Of a DNA stretch of 41,377 nucleotides, positions 1 to 7,132 are shown piece by piece; the first letter of the stretch is position 1, and each line of letters starts with the position of its first letter. The notes beneath the pieces were generated by a model. The model saw only the letters and a list, made by a program, of their open reading frames with translations. It searched no databases and had not been told where the DNA came from. Both the position numbers and the translations under genes were made by a program. Source of the DNA: Myxococcota bacterium (GTDB lineage: Bacteria; Myxococcota_A; Polyangia; Polyangiales; Polyangiaceae); NCBI GenBank assembly GCA_963169915.1, contig CAUJEM010000068.1, forward strand, positions 1 to 41,377, given 5' to 3'.

Positions 1-193
1 CCGCCACCATGGCGTGGGCGTAGTCCAGCGGCAGCTCGTTGCCGTGCCGCGCGTAGTCCGCCATCACGGCCTTGGCGGCCGCGTCGTCGAAGAGGAAGCG
101 GCCCTTGGAGGTGTCCACCCAGCCCTTGCTCCAGATGCGGACCTCGGTGGGCGGCACTCCGCCTTCCCCCAGCTCGAGGAGGCAGTAGAGCAT
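1..193 (-). CDS. Mu-like prophage protease (gpI-type), 5' part only
   Basis: Read from an ATG at 191-193, this gives 64 residues before the window edge cuts it. It shows the N-terminal pattern of the phage Mu protease/scaffold protein I family: a short strand, then VRIWSKGWVDTSKGRFLF, a helix, and RHGNELPLDYAHA. These match the conserved start of the prohead protease that matures the Mu-type capsid. The start is supported by a GGAGGT Shine-Dalgarno on the minus strand at 198-203, five bases before the ATG. It is the last gene seen of a minus-strand run made of the toxin-like gene, the small gene at 219-572 and this one. In Mu, the protease gene follows the head morphogenesis gene F/G region, which fits that order. 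The C-terminal catalytic part lies outside the window, so I cannot say whether the gene is intact. Confidence 0.78.
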   Translation of the reverse strand, partial: MLYCLLELGEGGVPPTEVRIWSKGWVDTSKGRFLFDDAAAKAVMADYARHGNELPLDYAHAMVA

Positions 194-218
194 GGTGACC
201 TCCGGGGTCAGGTGGTGG

Positions 219-572
219 TCAAGCGGCGGGCGCGAAGGTGTCGATGACGTCCCCGAGGTTGTGGCTCAGCATCATGGGGACGTTGAGCACCTTGAGGCGC
301 TCGAAAATGGCGCGCGCGCGCGCCAGGGTGTTCGTGCCGTACTCTACCGACAGCAAGTAGTCGTAGGGCTCCGTGTCGAAGCCCTCCCAGCCGCCGACGT
401 CGCTCTCCCAGAGCGCTACGAGCCCGTCGATGTCAGCGGTCCACTCCACGCCGTAGGGACCGGTGGTGAAGCGTACTTCCTCGAACTCCACGCCCAGCGC
501 TTGGGCCACTGTCGCCACCGCGAGCGCCGGCTCCCGTTTGAGCTGGATGAAGACCTCGGACTCGTCGAACAT
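219..572 (-). CDS. Putative immunity protein for the adjacent nuclease toxin
   Basis: A 117-residue acidic soluble protein without signal peptide or membrane segment, beginning MFDESEVFIQLKRE and ending DVIDTFAPAA. I do not recognise the family. The case for an immunity role rests on context: it starts three bases after the stop of a CdiA-CT-like nuclease domain and is followed 25 bases later by a phage protease gene. Small, acidic, single-domain proteins directly downstream of polymorphic toxin tails are the usual arrangement. Alternatively it could be a small phage structural or accessory protein. The gene is intact by eye. Function is inferred from position only. Confidence 0.6.
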   Translation of the reverse strand: MFDESEVFIQLKREPALAVATVAQALGVEFEEVRFTTGPYGVEWTADIDGLVALWESDVGGWEGFDTEPYDYLLSVEYGTNTLARARAIFERLKVLNVPMMLSHNLGDVIDTFAPAA

Positions 573-575
573 GAC

Positions 576-1061
576 CTACCGCCCCTCATACGAGGTGACG
601 TCGAAAGTGTCCACAATGATGCGCACAAGGTCGATGCGGCCCTCGGTTTTCTTCTCCTTGCTGAGCTGCCTCATGACTGCCAGGGCGGTCAAAATATCAA
701 CCAGCGTGATGTCCCTTCTGCGGAAATCCAAGATGATGGACCGCGCTTGACCTCCGTGACGCTGAGACTTGCGGAGGGTCCCCGCCCATCGGTAGGGGTT
801 TATGGACTCGGGGCGCTTGAGCTCGACCCGAACGCCGTTGACCAAGGTGTCCGCGTGTCGCCTCTTCGGCTCCTGTGGCTCCGGGAGCTTCACCACCTGG
901 TTTCCTTGACGCGCCAGATACTCGGCGAGGGAGCGCTCCTTCTCTTGGAACACACGGCCCTCAGCCGCGTTCTCGTCGATGCTCCCGCCGCTCGTCGGCG
1001 TCATCTTCCAGGGAGGCTCCTTCCCTGGCGGCGGCTTCCTGGTCGTCGCGAGCTGCGGCAC
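576..1061 (-). CDS. CdiA-CT-like PD-(D/E)xK nuclease domain, probable tail of a truncated phage head protein
   Basis: From the GTG at 1061 this encodes 161 residues. Residues 33-155 resemble the CdiA C-terminal tRNase-type toxin domain: an EKERSLAEYLARQG helix, a strand, then D71 with E80 and K82 in VNGVRVELKRP (a D...ExK nuclease core), a basic stretch, Q105, and two closing strand/helix units. The same frame stays open upstream to a TAG at 1161-1163, reading CGLEEWQPKPEKYDAEFKR. This looks like the C-terminal region of a Mu-type minor head/morphogenesis protein, to which such toxin tails are sometimes fused. I therefore infer that only the 3' end of a larger gene remains and that the GTG may not be its true start. 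The next gene is the likely immunity protein. Cutting activity on tRNA is inferred, not shown. Confidence 0.62.
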   Translation of the reverse strand: MPQLATTRKPPPGKEPPWKMTPTSGGSIDENAAEGRVFQEKERSLAEYLARQGNQVVKLPEPQEPKRRHADTLVNGVRVELKRPESINPYRWAGTLRKSQRHGGQARSIILDFRRRDITLVDILTALAVMRQLSKEKKTEGRIDLVRIIVDTFDVTSYEGR

Positions 1062-1536
1062 AGGGTCCCCCGGTCCCGACGCGAGCCGCTGCTCGAGGGT
1101 GCGCTTGAACTCGGCGTCGTACTTCTCCGGCTTCGGCTGCCATTCCTCGAGGCCGCACGGCTAGTGCTCGCCGAGATGCCGCGCGCGTCGGAGCTGGTCA
1201 TCGGCGGACGGTCGCCACGCTGCACGCGGCCTCGCCAGTGGCGGGCGTGGGTTCGCGCTGCCGGCATTGCGCGTCGCGTGCGCTGGCACGACCTCCGGCA
1301 CACCTGCGCCACGTCGCTCCTCGCGGGCTGGTGGGGGCGCCGGTGGACGCTGGAGGAGGTGCGAGGCTTCCTCGGGCACCGGTCCGTCACCACCACCGAG
1401 CGCTACGCGCGGCTCCTGGACGCGACCGTAGCGGAGGCCGCCGCCGGCACCGGAGCTGCTCCCATGGTGCTCCCACGGCGCCGCGGAGGCGGGGGCGGGT
1501 CCGGCGCTGGAGGCGCAGGAATTCAGCCATTTTCTC

Positions 1537-1613
1537 TGGCACGCCCGGCAGGATTCGAACCTGCGACCAGTGGATTAGAAATCCACCGCTCTATCCGGCT
1601 GAGCTACGGGCGC
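1537..1613 (-). tRNA. tRNA-Arg (anticodon UCU)
   Basis: On the minus strand this folds as a full cloverleaf. The acceptor arm is GCGCCCG/CGGGCGT, with a G-U closing pair. The D arm is GCTC...GAGC, the anticodon arm GTGGA-TTTCTAA-TCCAC, and the T arm GCAGG-TTCGAAT-CCTGC. The discriminator is G and the terminal CCA is encoded. The anticodon TCT reads arginine AGA/AGG codons, which should be rare in such GC-rich DNA. The 3' end faces the integrase remnant and the prophage genes, so the tRNA is the likely integration site. Total length is 77 including CCA. Confidence 0.96.
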
Positions 1614-1621
1614 TCGGCTGG

Positions 1622-1639
1622 GCGCCACGCTAGTGGCGC
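1622..1639. terminator. Perfect 7-bp hairpin between the 3D-domain gene and tRNA-Arg
   Basis: GCGCCAC and GTGGCGC flank a GCTA loop. It lies between the end of the 3D-domain gene (1678) and the 5' end of the tRNA (1613), both on the minus strand. It could end transcription of the upstream gene, but no T-run follows on either strand, so the role is uncertain. The loop also holds a TAG that could form part of a tRNA promoter. Confidence 0.35.
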
Positions 1640-1677
1640 TCCCGTTCGAGGGGAAGGGCGGAGGCCCAAGGGGCCCC

Positions 1678-2580
1678 TCAGCGCCCTGCGCCCTGGTTGG
1701 TGACCACCTCCCGCTGGCAGCGCGGGCTGTCCAGCACCACGGTGACGCCACGGTTGCTCGGGACGATCGAGTTCCAGAGCCGGGTCATCGTCGTGCTGCC
1801 CGTGAACACATCCACGTGCTTGCCCTTGACCTTGAGGCCACGGTCCTGCACGACAAAGCACCCATCGTGCGCCTGGGTGCGCGCCTCATCGCGCGGCAGG
1901 CCCGCGTACTCCGGGATGTAGAGGGTGGTCCCCATGGGGATCTCGCTCGTGTCCGTTGCGACGGAGTAGAGCGGCGTGAGTGCCTTGCCCATGGCGCCGC
2001 GCCCATACGGGAAGCTGGTGACGTCGAGCTTGTCGAAGCAGATCTTCTGCCCGGTGCGCGGACACACCTCCGCGCACTCGCAGTCCCGCCGCGCGAAGCT
2101 CACGGTGCCGGCGCCGCCGCTGAGCAGGCCGCTGCCCTGCACGCACACCGCCTCGTAGAAGCCCCGCGGCACCTCCTTGATGGTGTCGCACTTGGCGCCC
2201 ATCAATGGCGTGAGCGGTCCGCTGAAAGCCGACTCCGAGGGAAAGTCATAGTACGTGTTGCGGAACGCACCGAGGCTCTTGCCCTCGAGGACGCGCGCCG
2301 CGGGCGTGGGCTCCGCGCGCGGCGCCTCGTCGAACTCCACCTCGGGCTCACGGCCTATGACGCGCGTTTGGCGCGGACGCACGCCGCCGCTGGGGCGCAC
2401 CGCGCCCACGAGGCTCGAGTTCTGCCCCGCTGCTCCGTCCGACTCCTCGGTCGCGCCGGAGACGCTGGCCGCCTCCATCCAAGCGCTGCCCGTGGTGCCA
2501 CAGGCCGTGGCCAGCAGGGCCAAGGCCAAGCTCCCGCGGTGCCTGCTCGTTGCGTTCGGTCTCTTGCTCGATAGCCTCAC
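1678..2580 (-). CDS. 3D (Asp-Asp-Asp) domain lipoprotein
   Basis: An exported protein of about 300 residues. The N-terminus has basic residues, then a hydrophobic run ending LALLATAC, a plausible though imperfect lipobox. A low-complexity linker follows, then a Cys-rich middle (DCECAEVCPRTGQKICFD). The C-terminal 3D domain has the three conserved aspartates in TDTSEIPMGT, VVQDRG and KHVDVF. 3D domains are double-psi barrels found in MltA-type lytic transglycosylases and other wall-active enzymes, so peptidoglycan binding or cleavage is plausible. I chose the GTG at 2580 because an extended -10-like TGATACACC ends seven bases upstream; an in-frame GTG at 2619 would extend it by 13 residues. 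It is divergent from a VanY-like carboxypeptidase, which also suggests a wall-related role. Confidence 0.75.
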   Translation of the reverse strand: MRLSSKRPNATSRHRGSLALALLATACGTTGSAWMEAASVSGATEESDGAAGQNSSLVGAVRPSGGVRPRQTRVIGREPEVEFDEAPRAEPTPAARVLEGKSLGAFRNTYYDFPSESAFSGPLTPLMGAKCDTIKEVPRGFYEAVCVQGSGLLSGGAGTVSFARRDCECAEVCPRTGQKICFDKLDVTSFPYGRGAMGKALTPLYSVATDTSEIPMGTTLYIPEYAGLPRDEARTQAHDGCFVVQDRGLKVKGKHVDVFTGSTTMTRLWNSIVPSNRGVTVVLDSPRCQREVVTNQGAGR

Positions 2581-2587
2581 GGCCCGT

Positions 2588-2596
2588 GGTGTATCA
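2588..2596 (-). promoter_or_regulatory. Extended -10-like element, 3D-domain gene
   Basis: TGATACACC on the minus strand fits TGn plus a TAnnnC hexamer. Seven bases separate it from the GTG at 2580, so the transcript would start at or next to the start codon. No Shine-Dalgarno is present. Confidence 0.4.
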
Positions 2597-2632
2597 CGAG
2601 GGGCGCCCGGGGGCGGCACCGGGGGCGCGCCA

Positions 2633-2641
2633 TGCTATAGC
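2633..2641 (+). promoter_or_regulatory. Extended -10-like element, VanY-like gene
   Basis: TGCTATAGC is the best match in the window to an extended -10 (TGnTATAAT). Six bases separate it from the ATG at 2648, which predicts a leaderless transcript starting on the A of ATG. No -35 or Shine-Dalgarno is visible. Confidence 0.5.
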
Positions 2642-2647
2642 GCCGCC

Positions 2648-3325
2648 ATGCTCGCGCAGCGGCTCGCCGCCACGCTCCTGCTCGCCACCGTCACGCTTGG
2701 CCTCAGCCTGCCCACCGTGGAGGCCGAGGCCAAGTCCGGCCGGCGCGCCGCCTGCCGCACGCAGCGGCCGCTGAAATTCCTCATCCGCAGCCAATTCGTC
2801 CGCGGCGGGGTGGTGCAGCCGGCCGAGCACGCCCGAGCGCTGAAGTACCGCGTCACCACCTACGGCCACGTCCCCGGTGCCCCGTACGAGAAGCTCAACC
2901 CACGCAGCGCCGCCTCCCAGGTCATCGGCGCCACGTTCTTCGGGCTCCCCCTCAGGCTCCATGAGAAAGTGGTGCCAGCGCTCCAGTGCGTGGAGCGCAG
3001 GCTCGAGCGCACCTGCCGCGGCCCGGGGAAGAGCTACACGCCCCGCGCCGTGGGAGGGCTGCGCGCCGCCAACACCTACCGTGGGGGTGAGGTGTCCAAC
3101 CACCTGTTCGGTATCGCCATCGACCTCGATCCGGAGCGCAACCCCTGCTGCGGCTGCGTCGCGCCTTGGCCGGACAACCCGCGCTGCAAGCGGCCCAGCG
3201 TGTGGGAGCGCACCTCGCTCACCAAGTGCTGGGTAGAGTCCTTCGAGCGCTACGGCTTTTACTGGCTGGGGCGGGACAAGCTCGAAGACACCATGCACTT
3301 CGAGTACCTCGCCAAGCCGCGCTAG
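2648..3325 (+). CDS. VanY-like D-alanyl-D-alanine carboxypeptidase (peptidase M15 family)
   Basis: A 225-residue exported zinc peptidase. A signal peptide spans about residues 1-27. The M15 core is clear: SNHLFGIAIDLD supplies H152 and D159 as zinc ligands, E197 or a neighbour in KCWVESFERYGF is the likely catalytic base, and MHFEY supplies H217. This family trims the terminal D-Ala from peptidoglycan stem peptides or acts as an endopeptidase in the periplasm. Seven cysteines in the second half suggest disulfides. The ATG at 2648 was chosen because it begins the signal peptide and follows an extended -10-like element by six bases; the longer upstream frame is antisense to the neighbouring gene. 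It ends tail to tail with the SuhB-like gene, sharing the palindrome CTAG as both stop codons. Confidence 0.85.
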   Translation: MLAQRLAATLLLATVTLGLSLPTVEAEAKSGRRAACRTQRPLKFLIRSQFVRGGVVQPAEHARALKYRVTTYGHVPGAPYEKLNPRSAASQVIGATFFGLPLRLHEKVVPALQCVERRLERTCRGPGKSYTPRAVGGLRAANTYRGGEVSNHLFGIAIDLDPERNPCCGCVAPWPDNPRCKRPSVWERTSLTKCWVESFERYGFYWLGRDKLEDTMHFEYLAKPR

Positions 3326-4122
3326 CCGCTGGGCGCCGCGTCCTGCACCAGCGAGACCAGCGGCTCGTGCAAGCGGCCGTTGCTCGCTACGAGGTGTCCG
3401 CGCTCCAGGGCCGGCGCGCCGCCGCTCAAGGACGTGAGCCGCCCGCCCGCGGCCAGCACCAGCGCAGCGCCCGCGGCCACGTCCCACAGCTGCAGGGCAC
3501 GCTCCCAGTAGGCGTCGTAGGTGCCGTCGGCGACCAGGCAGAGATCGAGCGCCGCCGAGCCGCAACGGCGCACGCCCTGCACGCGCTGCTTCACCCTCAC
3601 GAAGGCGTCGAAGTTGTTGTCCGGGGCCCGATCTCGGGCTTGCGGAAAGCCGGTCGCCACGAGCGCGCGCTCGAGCTGCTCGGTGGCGCTCACCTCGCAG
3701 CGCTCGGCGTTGCGCCAAGCGCCCTCCCCCACGGCGCCGAGCCACTCCAGGCCCAGCGCCGGCGCCACCACCGCGCCCGCGACGGGCGCGCCGTCCACCA
3801 GCGCTCCGAGGCTCACGCACCAGAACGGGTGACCGTGGACGAAGTTGGTGGTGCCGTCGATGGGATCGACGCACCACACGAGGCCAGCCTGCTGCTGCCC
3901 TCCCTGCTCCTCCCCCAGCACGGCCCCGTCCGGCCGCAGCTCCGCGAGGCGCTGGCGCACCAGCCGCTCGCTGGCATGATCATACTCGGTGACGAGATCC
4001 GTCCGGCCCTTGAGCTGCACCTCGGGCCGCTGACGGTAGCCACGAGCGGCCAAGGCGCCTGCCTCACGCGCCACCCTCAGCGCCAGCTCCGCGAGCCGGA
4101 GCGGCTGCAGCGACTCGTCCAT
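3322..4122 (-). CDS. suhB: Inositol monophosphatase family protein (SuhB-like)
   Basis: A 266-residue member of the Li+-sensitive, Mg2+-dependent phosphatase family. Metal-binding motifs are in order: GEEQGG with E71/E72, DPIDGTTNF with D86 and D89 near the middle of the first domain, and WDVAAG with D214. The family hydrolyses inositol-1-phosphate and related sugar or nucleotide phosphates in the cytoplasm; in Enterobacteria SuhB also acts in rRNA transcription. Length is normal. It starts four bases after the YchJ-like gene, probably in one transcript with it and mpl upstream. Substrate cannot be told from sequence, so the symbol is by family resemblance. Confidence 0.85.
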   Translation of the reverse strand: MDESLQPLRLAELALRVAREAGALAARGYRQRPEVQLKGRTDLVTEYDHASERLVRQRLAELRPDGAVLGEEQGGQQQAGLVWCVDPIDGTTNFVHGHPFWCVSLGALVDGAPVAGAVVAPALGLEWLGAVGEGAWRNAERCEVSATEQLERALVATGFPQARDRAPDNNFDAFVRVKQRVQGVRRCGSAALDLCLVADGTYDAYWERALQLWDVAAGAALVLAAGGRLTSLSGGAPALERGHLVASNGRLHEPLVSLVQDAAPSG

Positions 4123-4126
4123 GAGC

Positions 4127-4618
4127 TCAGGCCGCAGCGCCGTGGCACTTCTTGTATTTCTTGCCGCTGCCGCAGTGACAAGGATCGTTGCGGCCGAGCT
4201 TCGGACCTTCGTTCACGATGGGCTGCGTCGACACCTCTTGACCATCCGCGAAGTACCACACGCCGTCCACCTTCTCGAAGGTGGCGAGCTCATGGTGCTT
4301 CACCGCCATGTTCTTGATGGAGTAGCTGGCGATGAACTCCACCTTGCCCGTGGTGTCCTCCGGCCCGCCCTCCTCGGTGCTCACGATCTGCAAGCCTCGC
4401 CACTTGGCCGACTGCGACCAGCGCTCCGTGCTGGCCCGATCCACCTCCTGGCGCCGCTCCGGGTGGTGCGTCGCGAGGATGTAGTCGATCTTCCCCGTGA
4501 CGTAGGCCACGTAGCGCGAGCGCATGAGCGCCTCCGCGGAGCTGGGCTTGGCGGTCCCATCGAGCAGGGGGCCGCAGCACGTCTCCAGCGATTCACCTTT
4601 TCCACAAATACACGTCAC
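4127..4618 (-). CDS. ychJ: YchJ family SEC-C motif protein (UPF0225-like)
   Basis: A 163-residue soluble protein with zinc-binding SEC-C-type motifs at both ends. The N-terminus has [15 protein letters not shown] (residues 3-16) and the C-terminus has [19 protein letters not shown] (about 142-160), the latter very close to the SecA tail motif. The middle is the NTF2-like fold of the YchJ family, with the typical [11 protein letters not shown] helix. No biochemical role is established for the family. The GTG start at 4618 is supported by AAGGAGT on the minus strand five bases upstream. It sits between mpl (53 bases upstream) and the SuhB-like gene (4 bases downstream), all in one direction. 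Confidence 0.85.
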   Translation of the reverse strand: MTCICGKGESLETCCGPLLDGTAKPSSAEALMRSRYVAYVTGKIDYILATHHPERRQEVDRASTERWSQSAKWRGLQIVSTEEGGPEDTTGKVEFIASYSIKNMAVKHHELATFEKVDGVWYFADGQEVSTQPIVNEGPKLGRNDPCHCGSGKKYKKCHGAAA

Positions 4619-4671
4619 GGTTGACTCCTTGTGCTCGTCGGCCAGGGCCCGAAGCAGGCGCTCTTATAAGG

Positions 4672-6162
4672 TCAGCCCTCGTGGCGGTCCAATCCACGCG
4701 CCGCGAGGCTCGCGAGCAGCCGCTGGTGGAGTCCGCCGAAGCTCCCGTTGGACAGCAGCGCCACCACGTCCCCCGCCCGCGCCTCTCTGACCAGCCGCTC
4801 GAGCAGCTCCTCCACGCTGCCGCACGCGCTGGCCTCCTTCCCTGCCTCGCGGAGCCGCTCGGCGAGCAGGCCCACGTCGAGCGCCTCCCCAGGCGGCAGG
4901 CCGGTGCGCCCGAGCGGCGCCAGTAGCACCTGGTCTGCCGCGCCGAAGGACTCCGCGTAGGCCTGCTGGTGTAGCCGCCGGCACGCCGTGGCGCTGCGCG
5001 GCTCGAACACGGCCCAGAGCCGCTGGCTCGGGTGGCGGAGACGCAGCGCGGCGAGCGTCGCCGCCACCGCCGTGGGGTGATGCGCGAAATCGTCGTACAC
5101 GCTGACACCTCCGGGCTCCCCCAGCAGCTCCTGCCGGCGCTTGACGCCCTGGAAGCCGGGCAGCACGCGCGCAAGCTCACTGAGCCGCACCTGGTAGCCC
5201 TGCGCCAGCGCGCCGAGCGCCGCCGTGGCGTTGCCGAGGTTGTGCCTCCCCGCCAGCGGCAGCGCCAGCCGCCCGCAGCTCGTCCCTCCGGCGAACAGCT
5301 CGAAGGTCTGCGCTCCGTCCACCTGAAAGGCCGGCGCCGACAGCCAGTGTGGCGCCTGCCCGTGCCAGTCTTGCCCCTCCACGGCGTACCAGCTCACCTC
5401 GGCGCGCGCCGCGCTCGTCACGAGCCGCACCACCGTCTCGTCCGCGCAGTTGGCCACGATGAGCCCGTGCTCCGGCACGCCGGCGATGAAGCGACGGAAG
5501 GCCTCGAGGTAGAGCTCTTCAGTGGGGTAGATGTCCACGTGGTCGTGCTCCACGCTGGTGATGATGGCCACCTCCGCTCGGTAGTGCAGAAACTTCGCGG
5601 TCTTCTCGAAGAACGCGGTGTCGTACTCGTCACCCTCGATGACGAAGGGCGCGCGCCGCTTCGAGTCGCTCGGATCGAAGCTCCTCGGGCGAGCGCGGGG
5701 CGCCCTGAAGCTCCGCCCGTCGTTGGCGAGGATCCCCCCGACCAGATAGCCGGGGCGCCAGCCCGTCGCCTCGAACAAGTAGGCAGCGAGCGCCGTGGTG
5801 GTGGTCTTGCCATGGGTGCCAGCGACCACGAGCGGCGCGTAGCCCTCGAGCACGAAGCGCTGCAGCGCGCCAGGCAAGTGCGTGTAGGGCAGCCCGCGCT
5901 CGATGGCGGCAGCGGCCTCGGGGTTGTCGCGGCGACACACGTTCCCAATGACGACCAGCTCCGGAGCGGGTTCCAGGTGCTCGGGGCTGAAGCCCTCGAG
6001 ACAGCGCACGCCCCACTCCCTCAGGGCAGGCCCCATCGGAGGATCGAAGTGGACGTCGCTGCCGCTGACGTCATGCCCCTGCTCCTTCAAGAGGCCCGCC
6101 AGCGCCCCCATGCCCGTTCCGGCGACCGCGACGATGTGGATGTGCATGCTGCCCCGGTTCAT
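4672..6162 (-). CDS. mpl: UDP-N-acetylmuramate:L-Ala-gamma-D-Glu-meso-DAP ligase
   Basis: A 496-residue Mur ligase of the recycling type, which joins recovered murein tripeptide to UDP-MurNAc. The N-terminal domain has AGTGMGALAGLL (residues 14-25) for the UDP-sugar. The ATP loop GTHGKTTTT is at 115-123. EGDEYDTAFF and a carbamylation-region FLHY are typical of Mpl rather than MurC, as is the FDPPMGP segment near residue 40. The C-terminal domain has YDDFAHHPTAV. A second start, six codons in at MHIHIV, is equally possible. The gene is divergent from metF with 61 bases between. It begins a minus-strand run with ychJ and suhB. Together with the carboxypeptidase and 3D genes it makes this a wall-recycling neighbourhood. 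Confidence 0.92.
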   Translation of the reverse strand: MNRGSMHIHIVAVAGTGMGALAGLLKEQGHDVSGSDVHFDPPMGPALREWGVRCLEGFSPEHLEPAPELVVIGNVCRRDNPEAAAAIERGLPYTHLPGALQRFVLEGYAPLVVAGTHGKTTTTALAAYLFEATGWRPGYLVGGILANDGRSFRAPRARPRSFDPSDSKRRAPFVIEGDEYDTAFFEKTAKFLHYRAEVAIITSVEHDHVDIYPTEELYLEAFRRFIAGVPEHGLIVANCADETVVRLVTSAARAEVSWYAVEGQDWHGQAPHWLSAPAFQVDGAQTFELFAGGTSCGRLALPLAGRHNLGNATAALGALAQGYQVRLSELARVLPGFQGVKRRQELLGEPGGVSVYDDFAHHPTAVAATLAALRLRHPSQRLWAVFEPRSATACRRLHQQAYAESFGAADQVLLAPLGRTGLPPGEALDVGLLAERLREAGKEASACGSVEELLERLVREARAGDVVALLSNGSFGGLHQRLLASLAARGLDRHEG

Positions 6163-6204
6163 AGATCAGCCTGCCCGCGGGCGCTTGGCGCAAGCCGGGC
6201 TTCT

Positions 6205-6213
6205 TGCTATCGC
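6205..6213 (+). promoter_or_regulatory. Extended -10-like element, metF
   Basis: TGCTATCGC lies ten bases before the ATG at 6224. A weak TTGGCG at 6185-6190 could act as -35 but the spacing is short. No Shine-Dalgarno is present, so a near-leaderless transcript is predicted. Confidence 0.4.
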
Positions 6214-6223
6214 CGGCGGCTTC

Positions 6224-7084
6224 ATGCGCATCATCGACAAGCTGGGAGGCGGTGAGCCGGCGTTCTCCTTCGAGTTTTTTCCGCCGAAGGACGCGGCGGG
6301 CACGGACCAGCTCTTTCAGACGGTGACCGCGCTCGAGCGGCTCGGGCCGGCCTACGTCTCGGTCACCTACGGCGCCGGGGGCAGTACCCGCCAGCTGACG
6401 GTGGAGCTGGTCCAGCGCATCAAGGCGGAGCTGGGCATCGAGGCGATGGCGCACCTCACCTGCGCCAGCGCCAGCGCGGCGGAGCTGACGCAGGTGCTCG
6501 AGCAGCTCCAGGGCGGGGGCGTCGAGAACGTGCTCGCGCTCCGCGGAGATCCTCCTCAGGGGCAGGCCGCCTTCGAGCGCCCAGAGGGCGGCTTCGCGCA
6601 CGCGAGCGAGCTCGTCACGCTCATCAAGGAGCGCACGGAGCTCTGCGTCGCGGCGGCCTGCTACCCCGAGGGGCACCCCGAGTCAGCGAGCCTCGCGCAA
6701 GATCTCCAGCACCTCGTGCACAAGGTGCGCTGCGGCGTGGATTTCCTCGTGACGCAGCTCTTCTTCGAGCCCAGGCTCTACTTCGAGCTCGTCGCGCGGG
6801 CGCGCGCGGCGGGGATCACCTGCCCCATCATCCCCGGCATCATGCCCATCACCAACCTGGCCCAGCTCAAGCGCTTCACCGCGCTCTGTGGCGCCAGCAT
6901 CCCCGCGGCGCTGCTCGCTGAGCTGGAGGCCTGCGGCACCCACCTGGACGCGGTGCGCGAGCTCGGGGTGGCGCACGCCATCAGCCAGTGTCGCGCCCTG
7001 CTCGACGGCGGCGCCCCGGGCATCCACTTCTATACGCTGAACAAGAGCCTCGCCACGCAGCGCGTGCTCTCCGCGCTGCGGTGA
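6224..7084 (+). CDS. metF: Methylenetetrahydrofolate reductase
   Basis: A 286-residue FAD-dependent TIM barrel that reduces 5,10-methylene-THF to 5-methyl-THF for methionine synthesis. Family hallmarks are FEFFPPKD near residue 17, SVTYGAGGSTR, HLTCASAS, ENVLALRGDPP, and the C-terminal HFYTLNKS. Length matches bacterial MetF. The ATG at 6224 begins the family-typical N-terminus; the longer frame upstream overlaps mpl on the other strand. It stands alone on the plus strand, divergent from mpl and convergent with the pseudopilin gene. No SAM riboswitch or MetJ-like box is visible. Confidence 0.95.
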   Translation: MRIIDKLGGGEPAFSFEFFPPKDAAGTDQLFQTVTALERLGPAYVSVTYGAGGSTRQLTVELVQRIKAELGIEAMAHLTCASASAAELTQVLEQLQGGGVENVLALRGDPPQGQAAFERPEGGFAHASELVTLIKERTELCVAAACYPEGHPESASLAQDLQHLVHKVRCGVDFLVTQLFFEPRLYFELVARARAAGITCPIIPGIMPITNLAQLKRFTALCGASIPAALLAELEACGTHLDAVRELGVAHAISQCRALLDGGAPGIHFYTLNKSLATQRVLSALR

Positions 7085-7132
7085 GCGCTCTTGGGGCGCG
7101 CCCCCGAGGCGCCGGCCGCAGCGCCGCGCGGC

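Larger units (their letters stand above)
1176..1703 (+). pseudogene. Tyrosine recombinase (phage integrase), C-terminal remnant
   Basis: The reading frame through 1176 carries the C-terminal catalytic half of a tyrosine integrase. HDLRHTCATSLL gives the HxxR box, LEEVRGFLGHRSVTTTERYARL gives the LGH box and the nucleophile tyrosine. The N-terminal arm and core-binding domains and the first catalytic arginine are missing. The recognisable homology begins at about 1150-1176, where a phage gene on the other strand also breaks off, so this is a junction of two truncated phage genes. No stop occurs before the tRNA: the frame continues antisense through the whole tRNA-Arg gene to 1703, with the tRNA-derived PAGFEPATSGLE string. 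The remnant is not expected to be functional. Its position beside the 3' end of the tRNA fits insertion at that tRNA. Confidence 0.75.

Noticed and set aside
192..1175. Long plus-strand open frame joined to the integrase remnant
   Set aside because: The first 320 codons are antisense to the toxin, immunity and protease genes and show no integrase N-terminal domains. Only the part after about 1150 has homology.
2255..2647. N-terminal extension of the VanY-like protein upstream of 2648
   Set aside because: It is antisense to the 3D-domain gene, would bury the signal peptide, and an extended -10 element lies six bases before the ATG at 2648.
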